A model generated the notes under the pieces. It was not told where the DNA came from and made no database searches. It saw only the letters and a list, made by a program, of their open reading frames with translations. A stretch of DNA of 64,000 nt from an uncultured Flavobacterium sp. (lineage in GTDB: Bacteria > Bacteroidota > Bacteroidia > Flavobacteriales > Flavobacteriaceae): NCBI RefSeq assembly GCF_946478785.1, contig NZ_CAMLDD010000006.1:1-64000 (forward strand), written 5' to 3'. The position numbers were made by a program, and so were the translations under genes. Shown piece after piece: positions 44,532-53,953 of the stretch; positions within the stretch are counted from its first letter, which is position 1, and every line of letters starts with the position of its first letter.

Positions 44532-44975
44532 TTATTTTCTCCTTTCCAGAAAAAATCGTTTCATTAAATCGGCCGCTTCATTAGCCATAATTCCAGAAAC
44601 GACGGTAGTTTTTGGATGCAGTTTTGTTCCCATAACCATAAAACCGCGCTGTTCGTCACGGGCACCAAAAACAATTTTTGAAATCTGACTCCAATACAAA
44701 GCTCCGGCACACATTTGGCAAGGTTCAAGAGTAACATATAAAGTACAATCTTTCAGGTATTTTCCGCCAAGAAAATTCGCTGCTGCGGTTATCGACTGCA
44801 TTTCGGCATGGGCCGTAACATCATTTAGCAATTCGGTTAAATTATGACTGCTTGCTATTACTTTATTCGCAACCACAATTACGGCACCTACAGGAATTTC
44901 GCCTTTCTCAAAGGCCATTTCAGCTTCCTGTAAAGCTTTCTTCATAAAATATTCGTCGGTGAAAGGATTTATCAT
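44532..44975 (-). CDS. tadA: tRNA-specific adenosine deaminase
   Basis: 147-residue zinc deaminase converting A34 to inosine in the tRNA-Arg anticodon. The site is intact: H56 and E58 in TAHAEMQ, and C86 and C89 in EPCQMCAGAL. KPN-type substrate contacts and the C-terminal FFLERRK match TadA rather than guanine or cytosine deaminases. It diverges from the TonB-like gene. Confidence 0.9.
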   Translation of the reverse strand: MINPFTDEYFMKKALQEAEMAFEKGEIPVGAVIVVANKVIASSHNLTELLNDVTAHAEMQSITAAANFLGGKYLKDCTLYVTLEPCQMCAGALYWSQISKIVFGARDEQRGFMVMGTKLHPKTTVVSGIMANEAADLMKRFFLERRK

Positions 44976-44980
44976 AATTG

Positions 44981-44988
44981 CAAAAATA
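44981..44988 (-). promoter_or_regulatory. Candidate -7 element for tadA
   Basis: TATTTTTG on the minus strand, 6 bases from the ATG. If used, the transcript would be nearly leaderless. No -33 TTG at the usual distance. Confidence 0.3.
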
Positions 44989-45035
44989 CTGTTTTCGTAT
45001 TTATTTTTTATTACTTTTAAATTTTGAAATGCAAT

Positions 45036-45896
45036 ATGGAAAGAAAATATAAAATAGCAATACTAAAGCCTTGTCATGAAAATTGGGATGAAATGACTCC
45101 TACGGAAAACGGCCGTTTTTGCTTAAACTGTTCTAAAACTGTTGTTGATTTCACGACAATGCCATCTGATGAAATACAGCATTTTTTTATTCAGAATCAA
45201 AACAATAGAATTTGCGGAAGGTTTAGAAAAACACAATTAGATACCATTACTATTGAAATTCCGAATCATATTTTATATAAACAAAAAAGTTACCATAAAA
45301 TGTTTTTATTGTCTTTGTTCGTTACTATGGGTACAACACTATTTAGCTGTGCTGATAAGAATGGCAACAAGACAAAGATTGATAAGGTAGAAGTTGTAGC
45401 TGACACTTCTAAGGCCATGCCGATTGTTGTAGGTGAAGCTCCCATGGTTAAAAATTCTTCAGACCATGTTGCTTCGCCGCCACCTCCTAAAATTGATCAT
45501 GTTAAATTTGTTAAGCCAGTTACTATAAGTTGTGGTGAAGCCATTAATGATAAAAAACAATCTTCAAAGCAAGTTAAAGAAGATGATTCACCATTTGTTG
45601 GTGCGGTCATGCAGAAAAATGCAGAATTTCCAGGAGGCATTGACCCATTTTATACCTATTTTGGAAATGAATTTAAAACACCAGAAAACACTTATACCAA
45701 AAATCTTAAAATCAGAATCTCATTTGCTGTAGAAAAAAACGGCTCTTTGTCTTACATACAATCTGAACCTGCTATTGACAAAGCTATTGAAACAGAAATC
45801 ATACGTGTTTTAAGCTTATCCCCAAAATGGCAGCCCGGAGAATCAAATGGAAAAAAAATAAAAATGCAATATTCGTTGCCAATTGTCTTGCAATAA
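45036..45896 (+). CDS. TonB-like protein with Cys-rich N-terminal domain
   Basis: 286 residues from the ATG at 45036. The N-terminal ~65 residues are a cytoplasmic Cys/His domain (C13 H14, C29 and C32 in GRFCLNCSK, C60) with MTPTENGRFC and VVDFTTM, a conserved Bacteroidota module of unknown function that may bind metal. One membrane helix follows (about 88-104), then a Pro/Lys linker (SPPPPKID). The last ~90 residues form a TonB C-terminal-like domain (FPGGIDPFYTYFGNEF, KIRISFAVEKNGSL, PKWQPGESNGKKIKMQYSLP). It may energise outer-membrane receptors or sense envelope state. It diverges from tadA. Confidence 0.78.
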   Translation: MERKYKIAILKPCHENWDEMTPTENGRFCLNCSKTVVDFTTMPSDEIQHFFIQNQNNRICGRFRKTQLDTITIEIPNHILYKQKSYHKMFLLSLFVTMGTTLFSCADKNGNKTKIDKVEVVADTSKAMPIVVGEAPMVKNSSDHVASPPPPKIDHVKFVKPVTISCGEAINDKKQSSKQVKEDDSPFVGAVMQKNAEFPGGIDPFYTYFGNEFKTPENTYTKNLKIRISFAVEKNGSLSYIQSEPAIDKAIETEIIRVLSLSPKWQPGESNGKKIKMQYSLPIVLQ

Positions 45897-45928
45897 GATC
45901 TCGGTTTAAAAAATTAAATTTAAAACCC

Positions 45929-45936
45929 TAAATTTG
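45929..45936 (+). promoter_or_regulatory. Candidate -7 element for dxs
   Basis: TAAATTTG fits TAnnTTTG, 15 bases before the ATG, so the leader would be very short. No clear -33 TTG. Confidence 0.4.
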
Positions 45937-45950
45937 CTTTTTATCTTATA

Positions 45951-47738
45951 ATGAAAAGCAAATTACTCTCGAAAATATTAAATCCCGCAGATTTGCGCTT
46001 ACTTTCTGAAGAACAGCTTCCGGAAGTTGCACGGGAACTACGTCAATTTATAATTGATATTGTTTCTGTAAAAGAAGGCCATTTGGGCGCCAGCTTAGGT
46101 GTTGTTGAATTGACAATTGCCTTACATTATGTTTTTAATACTCCTGAAGATTTATTGGTTTGGGATGTAGGCCATCAGGCTTACGTTCATAAAATTTTGA
46201 CCGAAAGAAGAGAAAATTTTCACACCAACAGACAACTTGGGGGGATTTCAGGATTCCCAAAAAGAGATGAAAGCGTTTACGATACTTTTGGAGTTGGTCA
46301 TTCTTCAACATCCATTTCAGCTGCATTGGGAATGGCGATTGCCTCAAAATTAAAAGGTGATTTCGACAAACAACATATTGCAGTAATTGGCGATGCTTCG
46401 ATTGCATCCGGAATGGCATTTGAAGGCTTAAATCACGCTGGAGTTACAGATGCTAATTTATTAGTTATTCTTAATGATAATGCCATCGGAATTGATCCGA
46501 GTGTAGGAGCACTAAAACAATATCTTACAGCCGTAAAAGAAGGCAAAAATCCGAAGAAAAACAACATGATCAAATCTTTGAATTTTGATTATTCAGGACC
46601 AATTGATGGGCATGATCTTCCAAATTTAATCAAAGAACTTAATCGTTTAAAAAAGATAAAAGGACCAAAGTTTCTTCATATTGTCACTACTAAAGGAAAA
46701 GGCCTGCTGCAAGCCGAAGAAAATCAGGTAAAGTATCATGCCCCAGGCAAATTTGATGCTTTGACTGGAGAAATTCATTTAAAATCGGAAGAAAATTTGC
46801 CTCCAAAATATCAGGACGTATTTGGTTTAACCGTTTTAGATTTAGCCAGAAAGAACCAAAAAATCATCGGAATCACTCCGGCAATGCCATCAGGAAGTTC
46901 TTTAAAATTCATGATGGATGAAATTCCCCAACGTGCTTTTGACGTTGGTATTGCAGAACAGCATGCAGTGACACTTGCCGCAGGAATGGCGACACAAGGC
47001 ATGATTGTATACTGTAACATCTACTCAACTTTTTTACAGCGTGCCTACGATCAGGTAATTCATGATGTTGCTTTGCAAAATTTGCCTGTTATTTTTTGTT
47101 TAGACAGAGCAGGTCTTGTAGGCGAAGACGGCGCAACACATCATGGCGTTTTTGACATTGCTTATTTACGGGCTATTCCGAATATGATTGTCTATGCTCC
47201 TATCAATGAAATTGCACTTCAAAACATTTTATATACAGCTCAGTTAGGCCTAAATCATCCCATAGCGATTCGATATCCGCGGGGCCGGGGCATTTTACCA
47301 AATTGGGGAATAGAAAATTTCGGACGTTATGAAGAAATTAAAATTGGAAGAGCAAATTGCTTAAAAACCGGAAGTTTGACAGCTGTTTTATCTACAGGAA
47401 CAATTGGAAATAATGTAATAACTGCTTTAAACGAACTGGGCAATCCTAAAACTATAGCTCACTATGATTTCTCTTTTATTAAACCATTAGATACCAAATT
47501 ATTGAATGAAATTTTTTCAAATTTCAATACCATATTTACGATTGAAGACGGTACAATAAATGGAGGTTTTGGAAGTGGCATCCTAGAATTTGCAGCTGCA
47601 AATAATTTTACAAAAAAAATAAAAGTTTTAGGCATTCCGGATACATTTATCGAACATGGCACAGTAATTGAGCAGCAACATTTGTGCAAAATTGACGTTA
47701 AAAGTTTGGTAAATCTTTTTTCTAACCATACAAAATAA
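45951..47738 (+). CDS. dxs: 1-deoxy-D-xylulose-5-phosphate synthase
   Basis: ThDP enzyme that joins pyruvate and glyceraldehyde-3-phosphate, the first step of the MEP isoprenoid pathway. 595 residues, slightly shorter than the usual 620-640. The ThDP motif is GDASIASGMAFEGLNHAG followed by NDN; DVGIAEQHAVTLAAGMA carries the catalytic Glu; and the transketolase C-terminal domain includes TIEDGTINGGFGSGI. A DUF3078 gene follows 36 bases later. Confidence 0.95.
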   Translation: MKSKLLSKILNPADLRLLSEEQLPEVARELRQFIIDIVSVKEGHLGASLGVVELTIALHYVFNTPEDLLVWDVGHQAYVHKILTERRENFHTNRQLGGISGFPKRDESVYDTFGVGHSSTSISAALGMAIASKLKGDFDKQHIAVIGDASIASGMAFEGLNHAGVTDANLLVILNDNAIGIDPSVGALKQYLTAVKEGKNPKKNNMIKSLNFDYSGPIDGHDLPNLIKELNRLKKIKGPKFLHIVTTKGKGLLQAEENQVKYHAPGKFDALTGEIHLKSEENLPPKYQDVFGLTVLDLARKNQKIIGITPAMPSGSSLKFMMDEIPQRAFDVGIAEQHAVTLAAGMATQGMIVYCNIYSTFLQRAYDQVIHDVALQNLPVIFCLDRAGLVGEDGATHHGVFDIAYLRAIPNMIVYAPINEIALQNILYTAQLGLNHPIAIRYPRGRGILPNWGIENFGRYEEIKIGRANCLKTGSLTAVLSTGTIGNNVITALNELGNPKTIAHYDFSFIKPLDTKLLNEIFSNFNTIFTIEDGTINGGFGSGILEFAAANNFTKKIKVLGIPDTFIEHGTVIEQQHLCKIDVKSLVNLFSNHTK

Positions 47739-47774
47739 TTATTTTGCACAGCCAAAAAATCAAAAGTTAATCTA

Positions 47775-48779
47775 ATGAAATTATTGCGACCAACCTTCTT
47801 ATTATTTCTTTTTTTATTTTCTACAAACAATTTTGCACAGAGTATTATCCGGACTACATTAGATCCTGGTCAGTTGCCTCCGCCCCCTTCTAATTGGGAC
47901 AAAAAAAACAGACTTGGTTTTGATATTTCTGAAATTGCTTTCGTAAACTGGAGTGCCGGGGGAACAAGTTCGATTTCAGGGCTCTTCAAAGGTGAATTTA
48001 CAAGAACATATACCAAAGACAATCATAAATGGGCCAATGAGCTTATTGTAAAATATGGAATGAACAAGCAGGACGGAATTGAATTGCGTAAAACAGATGA
48101 TGCAATGTTGTTCAACTCTACTTATGGTTTCAGAAGAGACACAACTTCAAATTGGTTTTATTCAGCTAAATTTAATTTCAATACCCAGTTTACAAATGGA
48201 TATTCTTATCCTAACAAGGATGTTGCTATTTCTAAACCATTTGCACCGGCTTATATTTTCCTTGGAGCAGGAGCGGAAAATTCTAATAAACAAAAAAACA
48301 GAACCTTCTATTTCTCCCCAATTACATTGAAAACAACTTTGGTTTTAGATCAGTATCTGGCAAATCAAGGAGCATTTGGTGTTAAAAAAGCAATTTATAT
48401 TACAGATCCAACAAATCCTGATAGTAAAATATTAGTAGAAGAAGGGGAAAAAGTAAAAGCCGAATTTGGTATTTTATTTACGGGTTATATGAAAAGTGAA
48501 ATCTTTAAAAATATCTTTTTTGAAAACCGACTTAACCTTTACACTGATTACCTCAACAAATTTGGCAACGTAGATATTGATTACGATACACGCATAGATC
48601 TTGTCGTGAATGCTTATGTGAAAGCCAATATAGGTGTTCATATTGTATATGATGATGACATCAAATCTAAAAAAGATGGCATTGATCCTGCAACTGGAAA
48701 CAAAATGCAAATCACAGAAGGACCTAAAGTTCAATTGAAACAGGTTTTAGGCGTAGGCCTTGTATATGCTTTTCAATAA
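47775..48779 (+). CDS. DUF3078 outer-membrane-type protein
   Basis: 334 residues with a signal peptide (ending NNFAQS) and the DUF3078 pattern: GFDISEIAFVNWSAGGTSSI, repeated WANEL, WFYSAKFNFNTQFTNGY and amphipathic strands to the C-terminal VGLVYAFQ, which ends in an aromatic-rich strand suited to outer-membrane insertion. The family has no known function. It probably shares a transcript with dxs. Its stop is 5 bases from the stop of convergent dgt. Confidence 0.8.
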   Translation: MKLLRPTFLLFLFLFSTNNFAQSIIRTTLDPGQLPPPPSNWDKKNRLGFDISEIAFVNWSAGGTSSISGLFKGEFTRTYTKDNHKWANELIVKYGMNKQDGIELRKTDDAMLFNSTYGFRRDTTSNWFYSAKFNFNTQFTNGYSYPNKDVAISKPFAPAYIFLGAGAENSNKQKNRTFYFSPITLKTTLVLDQYLANQGAFGVKKAIYITDPTNPDSKILVEEGEKVKAEFGILFTGYMKSEIFKNIFFENRLNLYTDYLNKFGNVDIDYDTRIDLVVNAYVKANIGVHIVYDDDIKSKKDGIDPATGNKMQITEGPKVQLKQVLGVGLVYAFQ

Positions 48780-48784
48780 ATTAA

Positions 48785-50131
48785 CTAATTATTTTTCTTT
48801 CCATTAATAGTTTCAAATAACTCCAGCGCATTTCCATCTGTTAAAAGTGAAACGTAATGACAAATATGAAGCAAACGTTCATATAAATTGGTTTTGTCTA
48901 AATGATGTTTTTCAGGCAGCATTTTTAAAATCAATTTATCATAATTGGATGCTGTTCCTTCATATTTGTTGTTAAAAGCGGTTATAAATTTATCGAGCAA
49001 AGTCTGAATAATTTGATAACCCACAATTTCTTTCTCAATAACTTCGCGGCTTTGATAGATTTTTTCGACACTCAACTTGATAATATCGTCCATCTGGGCT
49101 TTGTATTTGCTTTTATCAGTTAAAGGAAAAGGAAAATTTCCAGCCAGAATTGCTTCTTCATTTTCAATAAAAACATCCACAGCATCATTGATTAATGCTC
49201 CAATTGCTAAAGCGCGCAAATAACTAATACGGTCTTCTTTGGTTTCAAGCATTTTATATTTTGAAACCCCAATATTGTCTTTAACCAATTTTATCAAATA
49301 TTCTAAAGCATAATCTTCAGAAACCAATCCTAAATTTATTCCATCTTCAAAATCGATAATCGTATAGCAAATATCATCTGCAGCTTCAACTAAATAGGCC
49401 AAAGGATGTCTTTCGAATCCAATATCACCATCAGATTTATTGGGAATCATTCCCATATCATTGGCGACTTCCTCAAAGAATAATTTATCGGTCTGAAAGA
49501 AACCATATTTTTTATCGGCAATATTGTTTGTTGGTTTTTTAGGCAAGCTTTCTTTTGGATATTTCATAAAAGCACCTAAAGTAGCATATGAAATTCGGAG
49601 TCCGCCTTCAATCCCAGGTCGACTTGCTGTTAATACCGAAAATCCGTTGGCATTTCCTTCAAAATCAATTAAATCCTGCCATTGTTTAGCAGTCAGTTTA
49701 TCTTTGTATTTTAATCCTTTTCCGATTGAAAAATATTCTCCAATCGCTTTTTCGCCGGAATGTCCAAAAGGAGGATTGCCAATATCATGCGCTAAGGATG
49801 CTGCTGCTACAATCGCACCAAAATCGTTCATATGATAACCGTGAACATCTTTTAGATAAGGATATTTTTCGATGATTTTTTTTCCAACCAAACGCCCTAG
49901 CGAACGTCCCACCACCGAAACCTCAAGACTATGCGTTAATCTGGTATGCACAAAATCTGTTTTTGAAAGCGGAATCACCTGTGTCTTATCCTGCAAAGAG
50001 CGAAATGCAGCCGAAAATATGATTCGGTCATAATCTACCTCGAAACCTAATCGGGTGTCATCTTGTTCTGCACGTAATCTTTTGCTAGTATCGCCTTGGC
50101 GTTTTAGTGATAATAGTTGTTCCCAGTTCAT
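48785..50131 (-). CDS. dgt: Deoxyguanosinetriphosphate triphosphohydrolase
   Basis: HD-domain dNTPase of 448 residues that hydrolyses dGTP to deoxyguanosine and tripolyphosphate. Metal-binding residues are visible: H67 in RLTHSLEV, H115-D116 in SLAHDIGNPPFGH (also H124), and a later Asp in LVEAADDICYTIIDFEDG. The start MNWEQLLSLKRQGDTSKR is typical. It is followed downstream by the convergent DUF3078 gene and preceded by the RDD-protein gene. Confidence 0.93.
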   Translation of the reverse strand: MNWEQLLSLKRQGDTSKRLRAEQDDTRLGFEVDYDRIIFSAAFRSLQDKTQVIPLSKTDFVHTRLTHSLEVSVVGRSLGRLVGKKIIEKYPYLKDVHGYHMNDFGAIVAAASLAHDIGNPPFGHSGEKAIGEYFSIGKGLKYKDKLTAKQWQDLIDFEGNANGFSVLTASRPGIEGGLRISYATLGAFMKYPKESLPKKPTNNIADKKYGFFQTDKLFFEEVANDMGMIPNKSDGDIGFERHPLAYLVEAADDICYTIIDFEDGINLGLVSEDYALEYLIKLVKDNIGVSKYKMLETKEDRISYLRALAIGALINDAVDVFIENEEAILAGNFPFPLTDKSKYKAQMDDIIKLSVEKIYQSREVIEKEIVGYQIIQTLLDKFITAFNNKYEGTASNYDKLILKMLPEKHHLDKTNLYERLLHICHYVSLLTDGNALELFETINGKKNN

Positions 50132-50192
50132 TTCTTATTTTAGATTTGTGATTTTAGATTATTATCTATAGGCCTCAAAAATACATTTTATT

Positions 50193-50669
50193 TTAGGACT
50201 TTTCCAGAGATACTAATTCAAGATGTTCTTTTATTTGCTCATCAAGTTTAGATTTTACAACAACAAAAGTTCTAGAATTTTCATCATGCAGACCCAAAGT
50301 GCGTCCTCTTAAAAAACTTAATGGCTCGAAAGGTAAAATACGTAATAAAGTTCGGGTCAAGATAGTCATTACGGTTGGTTTTGAACCGTCTTCCATCACG
50401 ACAATTGTTTTAGTAAAATATTTGGCCGTCGATCTGGAAAGAAATGTTTCTGTCATTCCATAATACACAAAACTAATAACGCTCCAAAACAAATAGCGTT
50501 CGATCATATCAAATGAATCTATTCGTTTGGAAACCTCTGAAATGTTTAAAAAATTTATTGCTAATCTAACGAAAATCAACTTTATTACCGCATCAATAAT
50601 AAAGTTTAAAAATCGCTTTTGTTTTGATGCCAATAAATAATTTGAGATTTCAAAACCTTCATTTTTCAT
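50193..50669 (-). CDS. RDD-family membrane protein
   Basis: 158 residues with the RDD core: RFLNFIIDAVIKLIFVRLAI, then SVISFVYYGMTETFLSRSTA and KYFTKTIVVMEDGSKPTV. The family's arginine and aspartate sit in the first helix (R19, D26). Two to three membrane helices are present. RDD proteins include cation antiporters but most are uncharacterised. It is flanked on the same strand by an Lrp regulator upstream and dgt downstream, each separated by ~60 bases, without clear operon logic. Confidence 0.78.
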   Translation of the reverse strand: MKNEGFEISNYLLASKQKRFLNFIIDAVIKLIFVRLAINFLNISEVSKRIDSFDMIERYLFWSVISFVYYGMTETFLSRSTAKYFTKTIVVMEDGSKPTVMTILTRTLLRILPFEPLSFLRGRTLGLHDENSRTFVVVKSKLDEQIKEHLELVSLEKS

Positions 50670-50725
50670 TTTATCATTAATTTAGAAGAATCAAAAATAC
50701 ATTTTATTTTATGATTTTTTATGCT

Positions 50726-51187
50726 TTAAAACTCCAACGCAGTACTGTGCTTAATTTCTCCCATTACAAAAATACTATTGGTATTTCCAATGTTTTCAAT
50801 TGTTGATAATTTATTCATTACAAAATCCTGATAACTAGCCATATCTTTCACTAAAATTTTAAGCATAAAATCGTAATCGCCTGCAATATTATAACACTCT
50901 ATAATTTCCGGAAGCGCCACAATATCTTTTACAAAATTGCTTCCTACGTTTTTTGCATGCTCTTTTAAACGAACATTGCAGAAAACGGTCATGCCGCGAT
51001 TCATTTTTTGTTTATCCAATAAAGCCACGTATTTCGTTATATATCCGTCACGTTCTAATCTTTTTATACGTTCATAAACAGGCGTTACTGTCAGAAATAA
51101 TTTACTGGCGAGGTCTTTTGTATTGATATTTGAGTTCTCCTGAAGGTATTTTAGAATCAATAAATCGGTTTTATCTAAGTTTTCCAT
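50726..51187 (-). CDS. Lrp/AsnC-family transcriptional regulator
   Basis: 153 residues: an N-terminal winged helix-turn-helix (about 1-60; LASKLFLTVTPVYERIKRLE) and a C-terminal RAM/AsnC ligand-binding domain (about 65-150; YNIAGDYDFMLKILVKDM) that oligomerises and senses amino acids. It diverges from metE across 157 bases, so control of metE or methionine metabolism is the natural hypothesis, by inference from position. Confidence 0.9.
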   Translation of the reverse strand: MENLDKTDLLILKYLQENSNINTKDLASKLFLTVTPVYERIKRLERDGYITKYVALLDKQKMNRGMTVFCNVRLKEHAKNVGSNFVKDIVALPEIIECYNIAGDYDFMLKILVKDMASYQDFVMNKLSTIENIGNTNSIFVMGEIKHSTALEF

Positions 51188-51304
51188 AGTATTTTTTACG
51201 ACTAAAAGTTCTTTTAAAAGATTTTATCAGTAATATAATCTTCTAAAAAGAATATTTAAAAGTTAAATCACTTAAATAACACTCAAATATAAGTATTAAA
51301 AACC

Positions 51305-51336
51305 AATACAATAAATTTGTACAGTAAAAAATACTG
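51305..51336 (+). promoter_or_regulatory. Promoter/operator candidate for metE
   Basis: TAAATTTG (-7 type) lies near 51312-51319, and the small inverted repeat CAGTA/TACTG follows just before the ATG. The whole 157-base region between the Lrp gene and metE is AT-rich and has several TAAAAG/CTTTTA half-sites, as might suit an Lrp protein. No cobalamin or SAM riboswitch consensus is visible. Confidence 0.4.
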
Positions 51337-51344
51337 AAACAAAA

Positions 51345-53669
51345 ATGAAAACAAATAATTTAGGTTACCCAAGAATTGGCAGCAACAGAGAATTAAAAAA
51401 AGCCTCTGAATTATATTGGGCAGGAAAAATTTCTGTGGATGAGCTTATCGATGCCGGAAAACAAATTCGTATTGCCAACTGGAAATTACAATCGGAAGCG
51501 GGAGTTGATTTGATTCCGTCAAATGATTTCTCTTTTTATGATCAGGTTTTAGATTTGACCCTGACAGTTGGAGCAATCCCGGAGCGTTATCATGAATTTG
51601 CAAAAACGAATTCATCCCTCGACTTGTATTTTGCAATGGCCAGAGGCGCGCAAAAAAACGGACAGGACGTTGTGGCAATGGAAATGACAAAATGGTTCGA
51701 TACCAACTACCATTATATTGTTCCTGAATTTACCAAAAACCAAAAATTTGAATTGTTTTCTGAAAAAATAATCAATGAATTCAAAGAAGCAAAAGATTTA
51801 GGAATCGCCACGAAACCAGTCTTAATTGGGCCAATTTCTTATTTGCTTTTAGGAAAAGAAAAAGAAGAAGGTTTTCACCGAATTGATCTAATCGAGAAAC
51901 TGCTTCCTGTTTACTTCGAAATTTTCGAAAAACTACAAGCTGAGAACGTGGAATACATTCAGTTAGATGAGCCTTTTTTAGCTTTGAATTTAACCGATAA
52001 AGAGCGTCATACTTACACAAAAGTGTATAACGAAATCAACAAACGTTTCCCAAATATCAAAATCATTTTAGCGAATTATTTCGATTGTTTCGGAGAAAAT
52101 CTAGCTACAGCATTGGCTTTACCGGTTCATACTTTTCATTTAGATTTAGTTCGCTGCCCGTCTCAATTAGACGATATTTTAGAATCCGGACAATTAAAAC
52201 CAAATGTAAATCTTTCTTTGGGAGTGGTTGACGGAAGAAATATCTGGAAAAATGATTTCGCAAAATCGTTAGAATTAATCCAAAAAGCAACGGCTGTATT
52301 AGGAGAAAACAGGATTTTAGTTGCTCCGTCCTGCTCTTTAATTCACAGTCCCTGCGATTTGGACTTAGAAACAAATGATCAGACATTAACACCAGAAATC
52401 AAGCAATGGTTAGCTTTTGCAAAACAAAAAATCAATGAAATTGTGCTGTTAAAACAGTTCGCTTCTAACGAAGTTAACCTTGAAAGTTCTGTTGATTTCA
52501 AAGCAAATGTTTTGGCTAACGAAAACCGTAAAACCTCAAAATTAATTCATAATAATAAAGTTAAAGCAAGAGTTTCCGGAATTTCTGCTTCTGATGACAA
52601 ACGTAAAAGTACTTTTGCTATCCGAAGAAAAAGCCAGATTGAAGCTTTAAACCTTCCTTTATTTCCAACAACCACAATTGGTTCTTTCCCTCAAACAGCT
52701 GAAGTGAGAAGCTGGAGAGCGAAATTCAAAAAAGGAGAATTAACAACAGAGCAATACAACGATTTAATCGAAAAAGAAACCGAAGCTACGATTCGTTTTC
52801 AGGAAGAAACCGGAATCGATGTTTTGGTTCACGGAGAATTCGAACGTAACGATATGGTGGAATATTTCGGAGAGCAATTGTCCGGATTTACATTTACCAA
52901 AAATGGCTGGGTTCAAAGTTACGGAAGCCGTTGCGTGAAACCGCCGGTTATTTATGGCGACGTTTCAAGACCAAATCCAATGACGGTAAGATGGTCCAAA
53001 TACGCACAATCATTGACTCCAAAATGGGTAAAAGGAATGTTGACAGGCCCTGTTACAATCCTGCAATGGTCGTTTGTACGTAACGATCAGCCGCGTTCTG
53101 AAACCTGTACGCAGATTGCCCTGGCGATTCGTGATGAAGTGGTCGATTTAGAAAAAGCCGGTATCAAGATCATTCAGATTGATGAACCTGCCATTCGCGA
53201 AGGTTTGCCTTTAAGAAAAGAAGAATGGGCAAATTATCTGGATTGGGCTGTAAAAGCTTTTCGAATTTCTGCTTCCGGTGTAAATGACGACACACAAATT
53301 CACACGCACATGTGTTACAGCGAATTCAACGACATCATCCAAAATATTGCCGACATGGATGCCGATGTAATCACAATAGAATGTTCTCGTTCACAAATGG
53401 AGCTTTTGGATGCTTTTGCCGACTTTAAGTACCCAAACGAAATCGGTCCCGGAGTTTACGATATCCACTCGCCACGCGTTCCCTCAAGCAAAGAAATGGT
53501 GCGTTTGTTGGAAAAAGCTTCTTCAGTTATTCCGGTAGATCAGTTGTGGGTAAATCCAGATTGTGGTTTGAAAACCCGCCATTGGGATGAAACCAAAAAA
53601 GCATTAATCGAAATGGTAGCTGCCGCGCAGGAAATGAGAGTTACTGTAGAAAACGCCGTGAGTTTATAA
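51345..53669 (+). CDS. metE: Cobalamin-independent methionine synthase
   Basis: Cytoplasmic 774-residue enzyme transferring the methyl group from 5-methyltetrahydropteroyl-triglutamate to homocysteine. Two TIM barrels are present; the N-terminal opening LGYPRIGSNRELKKASE and the C-terminal zinc site (H655 and C657 in HTHMCYSE, C740 in NPDCGLKTR) are intact. A divergent Lrp-type regulator lies upstream, and a long terminator follows. The cobalamin-dependent synthase metH is also in this window, so the cell has both routes. Confidence 0.96.
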   Translation: MKTNNLGYPRIGSNRELKKASELYWAGKISVDELIDAGKQIRIANWKLQSEAGVDLIPSNDFSFYDQVLDLTLTVGAIPERYHEFAKTNSSLDLYFAMARGAQKNGQDVVAMEMTKWFDTNYHYIVPEFTKNQKFELFSEKIINEFKEAKDLGIATKPVLIGPISYLLLGKEKEEGFHRIDLIEKLLPVYFEIFEKLQAENVEYIQLDEPFLALNLTDKERHTYTKVYNEINKRFPNIKIILANYFDCFGENLATALALPVHTFHLDLVRCPSQLDDILESGQLKPNVNLSLGVVDGRNIWKNDFAKSLELIQKATAVLGENRILVAPSCSLIHSPCDLDLETNDQTLTPEIKQWLAFAKQKINEIVLLKQFASNEVNLESSVDFKANVLANENRKTSKLIHNNKVKARVSGISASDDKRKSTFAIRRKSQIEALNLPLFPTTTIGSFPQTAEVRSWRAKFKKGELTTEQYNDLIEKETEATIRFQEETGIDVLVHGEFERNDMVEYFGEQLSGFTFTKNGWVQSYGSRCVKPPVIYGDVSRPNPMTVRWSKYAQSLTPKWVKGMLTGPVTILQWSFVRNDQPRSETCTQIALAIRDEVVDLEKAGIKIIQIDEPAIREGLPLRKEEWANYLDWAVKAFRISASGVNDDTQIHTHMCYSEFNDIIQNIADMDADVITIECSRSQMELLDAFADFKYPNEIGPGVYDIHSPRVPSSKEMVRLLEKASSVIPVDQLWVNPDCGLKTRHWDETKKALIEMVAAAQEMRVTVENAVSL

Positions 53670-53694
53670 TTTTCTTTAAATATTTTTGTTTTTT

Positions 53695-53769
53695 AATGCC
53701 AGCTGGTGAAGTCGAAAATCTTGTAGTTATGATTTTGTTTCGACTTCACTTAAGTTGGCATTTTTTTTT
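53695..53769 (+). terminator. Long terminator after metE
   Basis: AATGCCA, GTGAAGTCGAAA and ATC on the left pair with GAT, TTTCGACTTCAC and TGGCATT on the right, with small internal bulges, followed by T9. Confidence 0.88.
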
Positions 53770-53797
53770 GAAGCAGAAGTTTTTAGTTTTCAAAACA

Positions 53798-53877
53798 CCT
53801 GTATTCCCGCTATCCGCTATATCTTTTCCCGGCTAAAGGAGCCAGAAAAAGGATACCACTTCTATCAAGGCTAAGCG
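53798..53877 (+). repeat. Dispersed ~80-nt repeat, copy B
   Basis: ATTCCCGCTATCCGCTATAT and CTTTT on the left, then AAAAGGATACCACTTCTATC and AAGGCTAAG on the right, match copies A and C. The central hairpin is GGCT-AAAGG-AGCC (53831-53843). It lies between the metE terminator and the convergent barrel-protein gene. Confidence 0.8.
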
Positions 53878-53906
53878 ACAACTTTTATTTTCAAAAGTTT
53901 TTTTGC

Positions 53907-53936
53907 AAAAAAAAACACTCCAACCGGAGTGCTTTT
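53907..53936 (-). terminator. Terminator after the outer-membrane barrel gene
   Basis: CACTCC (53916-53921) and GGAGTG (53926-53931) pair around AACC; on the minus strand the hairpin is followed by a long U-run (plus-strand A-run 53907-53915). Confidence 0.8.
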
Positions 53937-53953
53937 TAAATTGAAATTTTTAA

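Noticed and set aside
51188..51344. Cobalamin or SAM riboswitch before metE
   Set aside because: The region is short and AT-rich and lacks the conserved B12-box or SAM-I elements.
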